A stretch of DNA of 18,308 nucleotides from an uncultured Campylobacter sp. (GTDB taxonomy: Bacteria > Campylobacterota > Campylobacteria > Campylobacterales > Campylobacteraceae): NCBI RefSeq assembly GCF_937981295.1, contig NZ_CALJPC010000052.1, positions 1 through 18,308 of the forward strand, in the 5' to 3' direction. The notes below the pieces were generated by a model. The model was not told the DNA's origin, did no database searches, and saw nothing but the letters and a program-made list of their open reading frames with translations. The position numbers were made by a program, and so were the translations under genes. The first letter of the stretch is position 1, and every line of letters starts with the position of its first letter. Below, in pieces: positions 1 to 7,021 of the stretch.

Positions 1-26
1 GTGTAAATTTCGTCTTGATTTATCAT
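1..26 (-). CDS. Possible 5' end of a gene that leaves the window (partial)
   Basis: On the minus strand an ATG at 26-24 opens a frame reading MINQDEIY up to the window edge. An AAAGG sequence lies seven bases upstream of it, which is a reasonable ribosome binding site. It would lie downstream of ddl, 59 bases away and past a strong inverted repeat. Only eight codons are visible, so no product can be named. The call rests on the binding site and gene direction alone. Confidence 0.35.
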
Positions 27-42
27 AGCTTGACCTTTGGGG

Positions 43-76
43 TAAAATTTTACGCAAAATTTAGCGTAAAATTTTA
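43..76 (-). terminator. Perfect 13-bp inverted repeat after ddl, terminator-like
   Basis: Bases 43-55 (TAAAATTTTACGC) and 64-76 are exact reverse complements separated by eight bases, starting ten bases beyond the ddl stop codon. The stem is AT-rich apart from the CGC next to the loop. No clean run of T follows on the minus strand, so it is not a classical intrinsic terminator. The same motif returns after cysS at 8502-8531. It may be a weak terminator, an mRNA 3' end stabiliser or a protein or methylation site. Confidence 0.45.
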
Positions 77-85
77 AACGATTGG

Positions 86-1117
86 CTATTTATTAGCGGT
101 GATTTTGGTGATCAGCTCGTAGCTTACAGGGATCTGCCTCATCGGCGGCAGCGACGAAGCAAGAGCTGCTAAAACCTCGGAGAAATCATCAAATAGGTAG
201 TTTGCGAGGCTGCCTGGGTTTGGATTTATCTCGTTTAGATAAATTTCACCCTCTTTTTCAAAAAAATCGCAGCGAATTAGCGCGCCATCGAATGATCCTG
301 CGTTATAAAGCCGCGTAAAGGCATCTTTCATCTTGCCCTCTAGCAAAGCGCCAGGACGAGCGGGTTTGATCGCGCCACTACGCGAAAAATCCAAATACTT
401 ACGATCGAAATTTAAATAGCCCTCCTTTTTCGGCTCTTCGATGTTTGAAAATACGATTTTGCCGTCTATTTTAGCGCCTGCGAGATTGAATTCCTTTACG
501 TTTTCCCAGTATGGCTCTACGATCGCGCTGTCGTCCAGCTCAAAAGCCTGATCCAGCGCGTAGCTAAACTCGCTTTCGTTCTTGGCTATCGAAATTCCGA
601 TGCTAGAGCCCAAATGAGCGGGCTTAACGATGATCGGAAAATTAAAATTAGGCAGGCTAGTACGATTTACGATCTCATACGGCAAGGTTTTTACATTTGC
701 GATTGCGGCTAAGTGCTTGGTTAAAATTTTATTATAGCTTAGCACGCTAGCTTCTATGCGAGGTCCGATGTAAGGGATGCCAAAAAACTCAAATAGCGCT
801 GCCATTTTGCCATCCTCGCCGTCGCAGCCATGGATTAGATTGATATATGTGCCGACTTCTAGCATGCTTTTGCTAAACATTCCGCTCTCAAAAAATCCGC
901 CCGCACCGATGCTAAGCCCTTTTGCTTTAGCATAGCCGCCCTGCTTAAAATACGCCGCGCGCATATTTTTATCCTCAATGCGGTAAAATTTACGATTTTT
1001 ATCGCAAAATACAAACTCCAAGTCCCAGCCTTTTAGGGCATTTTTGACGGCAATTGCCGAGATGATACTTACTTCGTGCTCGTAGCTTTGAGCTCCAAAA
1101 ACTATGCCAAATTTCAT
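86..1117 (-). CDS. ddl: D-alanine--D-alanine ligase
   Basis: This cytoplasmic ATP-grasp enzyme joins two D-alanines to make the dipeptide that ends the peptidoglycan stem peptide. The 343-residue protein has the family signatures in order: an N-terminal EHEVSIISA (13-21), HGCDGEDG (96-103) at the end of the N-terminal domain, the ATP-grasp KPAHLGSSIGIS (165-176), and a C-terminal NEINPNPG (295-302) that supplies metal and substrate ligands. Its length is normal for the family. The ATG at 1117 is preceded by AAGGAAAG at close spacing. It lies 23 bases after the ruvA stop on the same strand and is probably the last gene of the mlaE-to-ddl run, because an inverted repeat follows it. The product assignment is secure; its regulation is not visible. 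Confidence 0.96.
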   Translation of the reverse strand: MKFGIVFGAQSYEHEVSIISAIAVKNALKGWDLEFVFCDKNRKFYRIEDKNMRAAYFKQGGYAKAKGLSIGAGGFFESGMFSKSMLEVGTYINLIHGCDGEDGKMAALFEFFGIPYIGPRIEASVLSYNKILTKHLAAIANVKTLPYEIVNRTSLPNFNFPIIVKPAHLGSSIGISIAKNESEFSYALDQAFELDDSAIVEPYWENVKEFNLAGAKIDGKIVFSNIEEPKKEGYLNFDRKYLDFSRSGAIKPARPGALLEGKMKDAFTRLYNAGSFDGALIRCDFFEKEGEIYLNEINPNPGSLANYLFDDFSEVLAALASSLPPMRQIPVSYELITKITANK

Positions 1118-1140
1118 TGCTTTCCTTCAAATTTTATTTT

Positions 1141-1695
1141 CTACGCTAATTTTTTTAACGCCTCTTTGACAAGATCTGACGTATTCGTGCTGCTGCAGCC
1201 CGCTAAGATTTGATTGATCTTATCGCGCTTAAATCCAAGGCTTTGTAGCGCGGACGCCGCTTCGTTTTTATAAGTCTCGCTAGGACCGAATTCCATTAGC
1301 TTCGCATCGCCTAGTTCGGCAATGATCCGTCTAGCGGTCTTTGGGCCGATACCCGGAACTGAAGTTAGCGTCGCAGCATCCCCCGTAGCTACGCAACGCG
1401 CAAAATCCTGCGGAGCGAGCGTCGAACAAACCGCCATCGCCGTGCTTGCACCTACACCGCTAAGCTTGATTAGGGTTTCAAACATCTTTTTTTCACTCTC
1501 GTCTAAAAACCCATACAGCAAATCGGCATCCTCGCGCAGAATTTGCACGCACGCAAGCTCGGTCAGCTTGCCCTGCGTGAGCTTCGCGGAGGTATTTAAT
1601 GACAATGAAAGAGCGTAGCTCACGCCGCTAGCACATTTAATGACGCAAGCAGTGGGCTCCTTGCGCGTGATAATTCCTTCGATCGCCGCTATCAT
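1141..1695 (-). CDS. ruvA: Holliday junction branch migration complex subunit RuvA
   Basis: RuvA binds four-way DNA junctions and loads the RuvB motor during recombination repair. The 184-residue protein fits the usual three-domain layout: an N-terminal OB-fold (about 1-62), two helix-hairpin-helix motifs with LSGVGASTAMAVC (residues 78-90) and VPGIGPKTARRI (113-124), and a short C-terminal helical RuvB-binding domain containing ALQSLGF. The ATG at 1695 overlaps the TGA of the upstream lipoprotein gene (ATGA), so translation is probably coupled. The ribosome binding site itself is weak (AAAGG, about nine bases away). It is followed by ddl. A recombination gene downstream of a lipid transport cluster suggests a merged transcription unit rather than a shared function. 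Confidence 0.96.
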   Translation of the reverse strand: MIAAIEGIITRKEPTACVIKCASGVSYALSLSLNTSAKLTQGKLTELACVQILREDADLLYGFLDESEKKMFETLIKLSGVGASTAMAVCSTLAPQDFARCVATGDAATLTSVPGIGPKTARRIIAELGDAKLMEFGPSETYKNEAASALQSLGFKRDKINQILAGCSSTNTSDLVKEALKKLA

Positions 1696-2255
1696 CTAAG
1701 AGCCTTTAAAATTTCGTTTATGCTCTCATTAAGCGCTAAATTTAGGGCATTATAAATGCTTTGCGAGCTAGGATCAGGCACGAAAACGCGCTTAGTGACG
1801 ATGCCTGATTTTATGCTTTCTAAAGAATTCAAAATTTCATATCCCATCGTGACGGTTGCTTGATCGTTATTGACCTGAAGCGCTACGATACTGGTTTTTA
1901 GGCGCAAATCCCGCTCTTTTGGCACAAAGATCGGATTTAGCGAGCAGGTGGAAAATGCCGCATCAAGCAGCGCCTTATATACCATCTCGCTAGGCATCGT
2001 GATAAATTTGGCGTCGCTTGCGAACCGCGTTCGGTTTCTAAAATCCACTATTAAAATATCCCGCCTATCGACGAGATCGGTCGCTGTGATGGTGTCGATA
2101 AAGATATTTTTGCGCGCACCGCTAGGATTTACGCAGCGCTTTTGATCATAACGCAGCTCGTAGTAAGTGTATGGCTTAGCCTGCTTGGCTAAGCAGCCAC
2201 CTAAAAATATCGCCGCCAGCGTCGCAGCAAGCGTAAACTTTATAAAATTTTTCAT
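1692..2255 (-). CDS. ABC-transport auxiliary lipoprotein of the MCE system (PqiC-like)
   Basis: The 187-residue protein begins with a lipoprotein signal: two lysines near the start, a hydrophobic stretch, then LGGC with the lipidated cysteine at residue 21. The mature part resembles the ABC_trans_aux family (PqiC and relatives), small lipoproteins encoded beside MCE proteins. Visible hallmarks are the TYYELRY start of the mature domain, VDRRDILI in the middle and a helical end. It most likely sits in the inner leaflet of the outer membrane and partners the MlaD-like protein for phospholipid movement. The start is preceded by AAAGGA and lies two bases after the mlaD stop; its own stop overlaps the ruvA start. 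I recall the C. jejuni equivalent as Cj1649. Family assignment is good, exact substrate unknown. Confidence 0.8.
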   Translation of the reverse strand: MKNFIKFTLAATLAAIFLGGCLAKQAKPYTYYELRYDQKRCVNPSGARKNIFIDTITATDLVDRRDILIVDFRNRTRFASDAKFITMPSEMVYKALLDAAFSTCSLNPIFVPKERDLRLKTSIVALQVNNDQATVTMGYEILNSLESIKSGIVTKRVFVPDPSSQSIYNALNLALNESINEILKALR

Positions 2256-2257
2256 CT

Positions 2258-3187
2258 TTATTCCTTTTTATCGTCGCGATCCGCGCCTTTAGAAGTGTCT
2301 TTGAAAAAGAAATCGTAAGGATTGTCCTCTAGCCTAAACATCGCGCCTTGGAATTCTCTAAGCGATTTTTTTAGCTCGCCAAGAGTGTTTTTTGCCTCCT
2401 CAAGTGTAGGATCCAAGATCGCTTTTAGATTGTACTCGCCGCGATCGATACGCTTAGTGATGATGCCTGCGGTTTTATCCAGTGAATTCGATAGATTGGC
2501 AGCACTCACGGCAAAGGCGTTTAGATTATCTAGCAGCGCGTCTAGCTCCTTCTCGCGCTCGTTTAAATTTGCTATGAGAGTATTTACGTTAGCAAGCAGT
2601 GCGTCTAGGCTTTGGAATTTTTTCTCATCGCTTAACTCGGCGCTAAATTTATCCATCGAAGATAGAATTCTATCCACTTTATCGGTATTTTGCTTAGACA
2701 ACAGCCCATTAATTTTAAAGATCATCTCACTCACGCTATCGGTGATGACTTCAGCTTTAGAGCCGATTTTATCAAGAAGCGTCTTATCCAGCGCAATTAT
2801 CGGCTTTTTATCATTCGGCGGAAAAAGCTTGCCGCTTCCTTTCGTGATATTTATAAACGCGATTCCGCTTATGCCTTGAGATTCTACCTTGGCGACGCTA
2901 TCTTGCGAGATCGGCAGTTTGCTTTTTACCGAAATTTCAATCTCGATGATCGCATTTTCGATATCGGCAAAGTCGATGCTTTTGATGATGCCCGCATTTA
3001 CGCCGATAAATTTAACTTCGGAATTCTCCTTAATGCCTACGGGAAGCTCTTTTGTATGGATATAGTAGGAGCGGTAGCTCTCGCTGCGATCAGTCTTTGT
3101 AAGCATCCACCACATAAACGCCGTAAGAGCCGCGACGCAGATCATAACAAATGCGCCTACTATCGTGTATGAAGTTCTATTTTCCAA
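2258..3187 (-). CDS. mlaD: MCE-domain substrate-binding protein, MlaD-type
   Basis: The 309-residue protein is anchored by one N-terminal transmembrane helix (about residues 9-30). A single MCE domain follows (about 40-118, including KELPVGIKENSEVKF, the VNAGIIKSID turn and the SQGISGIAFI strand). The remaining roughly 190 residues are predicted largely helical, with heptad-like leucines. MCE domains form hexameric rings that carry lipids between inner and outer membrane. The long helical tail suggests a tube or bridge form rather than the short E. coli MlaD. The start has TAGGAGAAAAG upstream, an excellent ribosome binding site. Unusually for the cluster, it is separated from mlaF by 484 bases of repeat-rich DNA, so it may have its own promoter there. 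The direction of transport is not deducible. Confidence 0.88.
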   Translation of the reverse strand: MENRTSYTIVGAFVMICVAALTAFMWWMLTKTDRSESYRSYYIHTKELPVGIKENSEVKFIGVNAGIIKSIDFADIENAIIEIEISVKSKLPISQDSVAKVESQGISGIAFINITKGSGKLFPPNDKKPIIALDKTLLDKIGSKAEVITDSVSEMIFKINGLLSKQNTDKVDRILSSMDKFSAELSDEKKFQSLDALLANVNTLIANLNEREKELDALLDNLNAFAVSAANLSNSLDKTAGIITKRIDRGEYNLKAILDPTLEEAKNTLGELKKSLREFQGAMFRLEDNPYDFFFKDTSKGADRDDKKE

Positions 3188-3671
3188 TCTTTTCTCCTAA
3201 TTTCAGAGCGTAAAATTTAAGCCCTGCGATATGCCTTAAAATAGCCGTTTGAGCTTAAATTTTAAAACTTAGCACTTTCTCAAATAGTCGCAAAATTCGC
3301 AGAATCATCTGAGTTTAAATTTTAAAGCTTAGCGTGCATTTTGAAATTTCAAAATATCGTCGCGCCGTATTTTAGCGTAAAATTTTACCGCCCCGGTTTA
3401 AATTTAACGCCGCTTGCTTGTTAAAATTTTAAAATTTATGCACTATCCAATAAATGCACCTAAATGCGCCCTTAAATACGACCCGCCTAAATTTTAAAAT
3501 TTTGATTGAGCCGCTAAGGTCTAAATTTTAAAATTTAAGCCCTGCGGAGCCCGGAATTTTTCGCTAGGTTTAAAATTTAAAATTTTCCCGCCGCTATTTT
3601 AAAATTTCAGCTCCTACCTATCTAAATTTTACTCGCCGCGAGCTGTATTTTAGCTCGGTAAATTTCAAAGC
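3188..3671. repeat. 484-bp AT-rich spacer full of TAAATTTTAAAATTTA-type elements
   Basis: No convincing gene is present. By hand count the spacer holds about 19 RAATTY hexamers, mostly AAATTT, often as paired palindromes (for example around 3421-3438, 3487-3503, 3521-3537 and 3569-3587). Two longer copies are also visible: a 17-base string at 3212-3228 recurs exactly at 3530-3546, and a 25-base segment at 3251-3275 recurs with a few changes 60 bases later. The stretch interrupts an otherwise overlapping operon between mlaF and mlaD. It could contain a promoter for mlaD, but I see no clear -35/-10 pair that stands out from the AT background. Confidence 0.7.
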
Positions 3672-4442
3672 TCAATCCCTTTGCCGCATCTTAAATAGCT
3701 CTTCAAGCGGATTATTCTCTAGGTTTGAAATCTCCTCGATGTTTCCTTCAAAGGCGATTTTTTGATTATCCACGATCAAAAACCGATCCAAAATGTCAAA
3801 GATACTATCCACGTCGTGCGTCACCATCACGACCGTGACGCCGAGGCTGTCTCTAAGCTCGCAAACAAGCCTATCAAGGGCTCTGGCGCTGAGCGGATCA
3901 AGCCCCGAGTTTGGCTCGTCCAAAAATAAAATTTCAGGGCTGAGAGCGAGCGCGCGAGCCAGTGCTACGCGCTTTTTCATACCGCCGCTAAGCTCGTTTG
4001 GGCTAAGCGCGGCGGCTTCCTTCTTAAGCCCCACTTTCTGGATCCAAAACATCGATAGCTCATCTATCTCGCGCTCGCTAAATTTAGAGTATTCGCGCAG
4101 CAGCACGCCCACGTTTTCGAGCACGCTCATCGAGCTGTAAAGCGCGCCGAACTGAAACATCACGCCGCATTTTAGGCGGATCTCGTTTTGCTCCGCCTCG
4201 CTCGCGCGCCAAATATCGCGCCCGAAAATTTTAATCTCGCCACTTTGCGGGCGCTTTAAAAATATGAGCGTTTTCATTAACGTCGTTTTGCCACTGCCGC
4301 TGCCGCCTAAAAAGCCGTAAATTTCGCCCTTTTTGACGCTAAAGCTCACGCTATCGTGCATAACGCGCGATCCGTACGCGGTAGTAACATCGCGCGCGAC
4401 TATAATTTTAGCGCTTTCGCTGGATTGCACTTGCTCACTCAT
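3672..4442 (-). CDS. mlaF: MCE/Mla-type ABC transporter ATP-binding protein
   Basis: This is the cytoplasmic ATPase that powers the MlaE-type permease; the C. jejuni homologue is known as IamA. With the start at 4442 the protein has 256 residues: Walker A GGSGSGKT (46-53), a Q-loop in GVMFQFGALYSS, the ABC signature LSGGMKKR, Walker B ILFLDEPNSGLDP and the switch histidine in VTHDVDS. The QFGALYSS and SGLDP wording is typical of the MlaF branch. I chose the ATG at 4442 because it overlaps the mlaE stop as ATGA. An in-frame ATG at 4496 would add 18 residues, lacks a binding site and would overlap mlaE by 58 bases. A repeat-rich gap separates it from mlaD downstream. Confidence 0.92.
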   Translation of the reverse strand: MSEQVQSSESAKIIVARDVTTAYGSRVMHDSVSFSVKKGEIYGFLGGSGSGKTTLMKTLIFLKRPQSGEIKIFGRDIWRASEAEQNEIRLKCGVMFQFGALYSSMSVLENVGVLLREYSKFSEREIDELSMFWIQKVGLKKEAAALSPNELSGGMKKRVALARALALSPEILFLDEPNSGLDPLSARALDRLVCELRDSLGVTVVMVTHDVDSIFDILDRFLIVDNQKIAFEGNIEEISNLENNPLEELFKMRQRD

Positions 4443-5542
4443 AGCCCGATTTCCGAAAACAGAACCGCGAATACCGCGTCGATCGCGATGACCCAAAATA
4501 TCGCGTTTACGACGCTAATGGTGGTGTATTCGCCGATGCTTTGGGTATTTCCTTTGACCTCAAAACCCCGCATGCAGCCGATGATAGCAATGAATGCCCC
4601 GAAAAATGGCGCTTTAATTATACCTACTAAAAAATGCCTAAGCTCTACAGAAGCCTTAAATCTATCCAAATAATCGCTAAAGGCTATATCTAAATACGCG
4701 TCGCACACTATCATCTGAGCAAAAATACTTACCGAATCTGCGATAAAAATGACTAGCGGCATGATTAGTACCATCGCGATAATGCGCGGCATCGCAAGAA
4801 AATAAAACGGATCAAAGCCCATCGTCCTCATCGCATCGATCTCTTCTGTGATCTTCATCACGCCGATCTGTGCCGTAAAGCTCGAAGCCGAGCGACCTGC
4901 GATAACGATAGCGGCGATTAGAGGCGCCACCTCGCGCAGCGTCAAAGCACCCATTATATCGATGATATAGATGCTGGCGCCAAATTTAGAAAGCATATCC
5001 GAGCCGATGTAAGCAAGCACGATGCCGATCAAAAATGCCGTCAGTGAGACTATGAAAAGCGCGTCTATGCCGCTATCTTTGATGAAATTTACGGTTTCTT
5101 TGAAGCGGAATTTCATCGGATGAATTATAAAAGCTGTGAGTTTGGAAAAAAACTCACCCAAAAAACTTGCAAGGCTTAGCAAGCCTAGAATTCCAAGATG
5201 ACAATAAAGTCCGATCTGCGCTAAAAAATTTAGCCTACGAGACTCGGGTACGTAGCTAAAATCGATCGTTTTATCATCCATAAAGCTTAGAATTTTGGCG
5301 GCTTTGCAGCCATCCTCCACAAGGCTAACCCGCTTGCCGGCAAGGGCGTTTTTGATCATCAGCGCCATGAAATAGTCTAAATTTGAAATTTCGCTTAAGC
5401 TTAGCTCCAGCTCGTCTAGATTTTTTACCGCCTTTTTTAGTGCAAGCAGCTGCGAGCGCGGGCTTTTGTAGTTCCACTGCCCGCGTAGCGATAGGGTGTT
5501 TTTCCTGCCCGAGCTTTCGAGCGAAAAGGCTAAATTCCGCAA
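4439..5542 (-). CDS. mlaE: STAS-domain fused MlaE family permease
   Basis: The 367-residue protein has two parts. Residues about 15-95 look like a STAS domain, with alternating strands and an EISNLDYFMALMI segment at the position of the usual STAS D-S loop; this would do the job of free-standing MlaB. Residues about 110-367 are the MlaE/YrbE permease, with several hydrophobic helices and the coupling region LREVAPLIAAIVIAGR followed by GVMKITEEIDAMRTMG, highly typical of the family. It forms the inner-membrane core of the lipid transporter (IamB in C. jejuni). The start is a TTG at 5542 supported by GGAGAG eight bases upstream; no other start near the N-terminus fits. It is the first gene of the minus-strand run and shares its upstream region with divergent murJ. 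No mlaC-type gene is present nearby. Confidence 0.9.
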   Translation of the reverse strand: MRNLAFSLESSGRKNTLSLRGQWNYKSPRSQLLALKKAVKNLDELELSLSEISNLDYFMALMIKNALAGKRVSLVEDGCKAAKILSFMDDKTIDFSYVPESRRLNFLAQIGLYCHLGILGLLSLASFLGEFFSKLTAFIIHPMKFRFKETVNFIKDSGIDALFIVSLTAFLIGIVLAYIGSDMLSKFGASIYIIDIMGALTLREVAPLIAAIVIAGRSASSFTAQIGVMKITEEIDAMRTMGFDPFYFLAMPRIIAMVLIMPLVIFIADSVSIFAQMIVCDAYLDIAFSDYLDRFKASVELRHFLVGIIKAPFFGAFIAIIGCMRGFEVKGNTQSIGEYTTISVVNAIFWVIAIDAVFAVLFSEIGL

Positions 5543-5570
5543 AAATTTCTCTCCAAAATCAAAAAAATAG

Positions 5571-5588
5571 GGGAAATTATAATATAAT
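5571..5588. promoter_or_regulatory. Bidirectional promoter region between mlaE and murJ
   Basis: The 81-base divergent gap holds two overlapping TATAAT boxes on the plus strand (5578-5583 and 5583-5588). They are placed 36-46 bases before the murJ start. The minus strand of the same bases also contains a TATAAT, suitably placed for mlaE. No clear -35 boxes are seen, which is normal for Campylobacter sigma-70 promoters. Transcription of the two divergent units may therefore compete for this site. Confidence 0.55.
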
Positions 5589-5623
5589 CAACCTTGGCAT
5601 TTTATAAAATTTAATGGAGATTT

Positions 5624-7021
5624 ATGCTCAGAGGCTTTTTTACAAATAGCGCAGGCACGCTGGTTTCGCGCATTTTGGGTTTCGTGCGCGACCTGCTTAC
5701 CGCATCGGTTTTAGGCGCGGGGATTTACAGCGATCTATTTTTCGTAGCGTTTAAACTGCCCAATCTTTTCCGCAGGCTATTCGGCGAGGGGGCCTTTACG
5801 CAGGCGTTTTTGCCTAGTTTTACCGCCGCGCGTAAAAAAGGAATTTTCGCCGCAGCGGTGCTTATAAAATTTAGCATTTTCATCGCGCTTCTAACGGCGC
5901 TTGTACTGCTCGCCGCGCCCGTTTTTACCAAAGTTTTAGCATACGGATTTAGCGCCGAACAGATCGATCTTGCGGTGCCATATGTGCGGATAAATTTTTT
6001 CTACCTCACGTTTATCTTCGTCGTTACGCTCTTTGCTTCGCTGCTTCAGTATCGCGACCACTTCGCTACGACGGCGTTTTCGACCGCGCTTTTAAATTTA
6101 GCGATGATCGCGGCGCTTCTGCTGGCTCGCGGCAAGGACGGCGCCACGGCGGTGCTCTATCTTAGCTTCGGCGTCGTGGCGGGCGGACTTTTACAGCTCG
6201 CGGTGCATGTTTATGCGCTGAAATTTACCGGTATGCTGCGCGTCTTAGCGGGCGGCTTTGCGCGGCTTGCGCGAGGCGATAAAGCACAAACTCAGGGCTT
6301 TTATAAAAATTTTTTCGCGGGTGTGCTCGGTGCATCGGCGCTTCAGCTAAGCTCGTTTATAGATACCTTTTTTGCGAGCTTCCTTGCTAGCGGCAGTATC
6401 AGCTATCTATACTACGCCAACCGCATATTTCAGCTGCCGCTCGCGCTTTTTGCGATCGCGCTTAGCACGGCGATCTTTCCGCGCATGAGCAAATTCGTAA
6501 AAGCTCACGACGACGCGCAGGCTCTGGCGCTCGTCGAGCGCGGGTTTTACTTCCTTTTGGCGCTGCTCGGGCTCTCTGCGATAGGCGGCGTGATGCTGCG
6601 AAACGAGATCACGCAGCTGCTGTTTGAGCGCGGAGAATTTACTCGCCAAAATTCCATCGAATGCGCCGCAGTTCTCGGCGCGTATATGGTGGGGCTCGTG
6701 CCGTTTGGGCTATCTAGGATTTTTTCGCACTGGCTGTATGCGAATATGAAGCAGAAGCTAAGCGCGAAAATTTCGATCTGGTGCGTCTTTATAAACGTCG
6801 CTTTGTGCGCGCTGTTTTTTAAACCCTTCGGTGCGGTGGGGCTTGCATTTGCAAGCACGATAACGGGGGCGTTTCTGCTCGGCTTTAACCTCTATTTTTT
6901 TGGATTTAATAACTTTTTGGCTATAATCCGCGCAAAAAAAATTATTGCGATCGCGGCGCTTTGTGCGGGCGAAGCGGCGATTTTATACATTTTAAAAGGC
7001 TTGTATTATGGTAATTTATGA
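5624..7021 (+). CDS. murJ: Lipid II flippase MurJ
   Basis: MurJ moves the peptidoglycan precursor lipid II across the inner membrane. The 465-residue protein is hydrophobic throughout and consistent with the many-helix MOP-superfamily fold. The N-terminal signatures are clear: SRILGFVRD (15-23) and LPNLFRRLFGEGAF (45-58), which contain conserved charged residues of the central cavity. Later segments such as the phenylalanine-rich FFASFLASGSISYLYYANR and LFERGEFT are also family hallmarks. The protein is somewhat shorter than the E. coli one (about 511). TGGAGA lies three bases before the ATG. Its end overlaps the cysS start by 14 bases, so the two genes are surely cotranscribed. With ddl on the other side of the divergent promoter, two peptidoglycan steps flank the MCE cluster. 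Confidence 0.95.
   Translation: MLRGFFTNSAGTLVSRILGFVRDLLTASVLGAGIYSDLFFVAFKLPNLFRRLFGEGAFTQAFLPSFTAARKKGIFAAAVLIKFSIFIALLTALVLLAAPVFTKVLAYGFSAEQIDLAVPYVRINFFYLTFIFVVTLFASLLQYRDHFATTAFSTALLNLAMIAALLLARGKDGATAVLYLSFGVVAGGLLQLAVHVYALKFTGMLRVLAGGFARLARGDKAQTQGFYKNFFAGVLGASALQLSSFIDTFFASFLASGSISYLYYANRIFQLPLALFAIALSTAIFPRMSKFVKAHDDAQALALVERGFYFLLALLGLSAIGGVMLRNEITQLLFERGEFTRQNSIECAAVLGAYMVGLVPFGLSRIFSHWLYANMKQKLSAKISIWCVFINVALCALFFKPFGAVGLAFASTITGAFLLGFNLYFFGFNNFLAIIRAKKIIAIAALCAGEAAILYILKGLYYGNL

Noticed and set aside
4443..4496. Longer N-terminus for MlaF from the ATG at 4496
   Set aside because: No ribosome binding site, a 58-base overlap with mlaE, and the ATG at 4442 gives the usual ATGA overlap and family length.
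5624..7021. MurJ as a general MATE-type drug exporter
   Set aside because: The LPNLFRRLFGEGAF and SRILGFVRD segments and the cysS neighbour are specific to MurJ.
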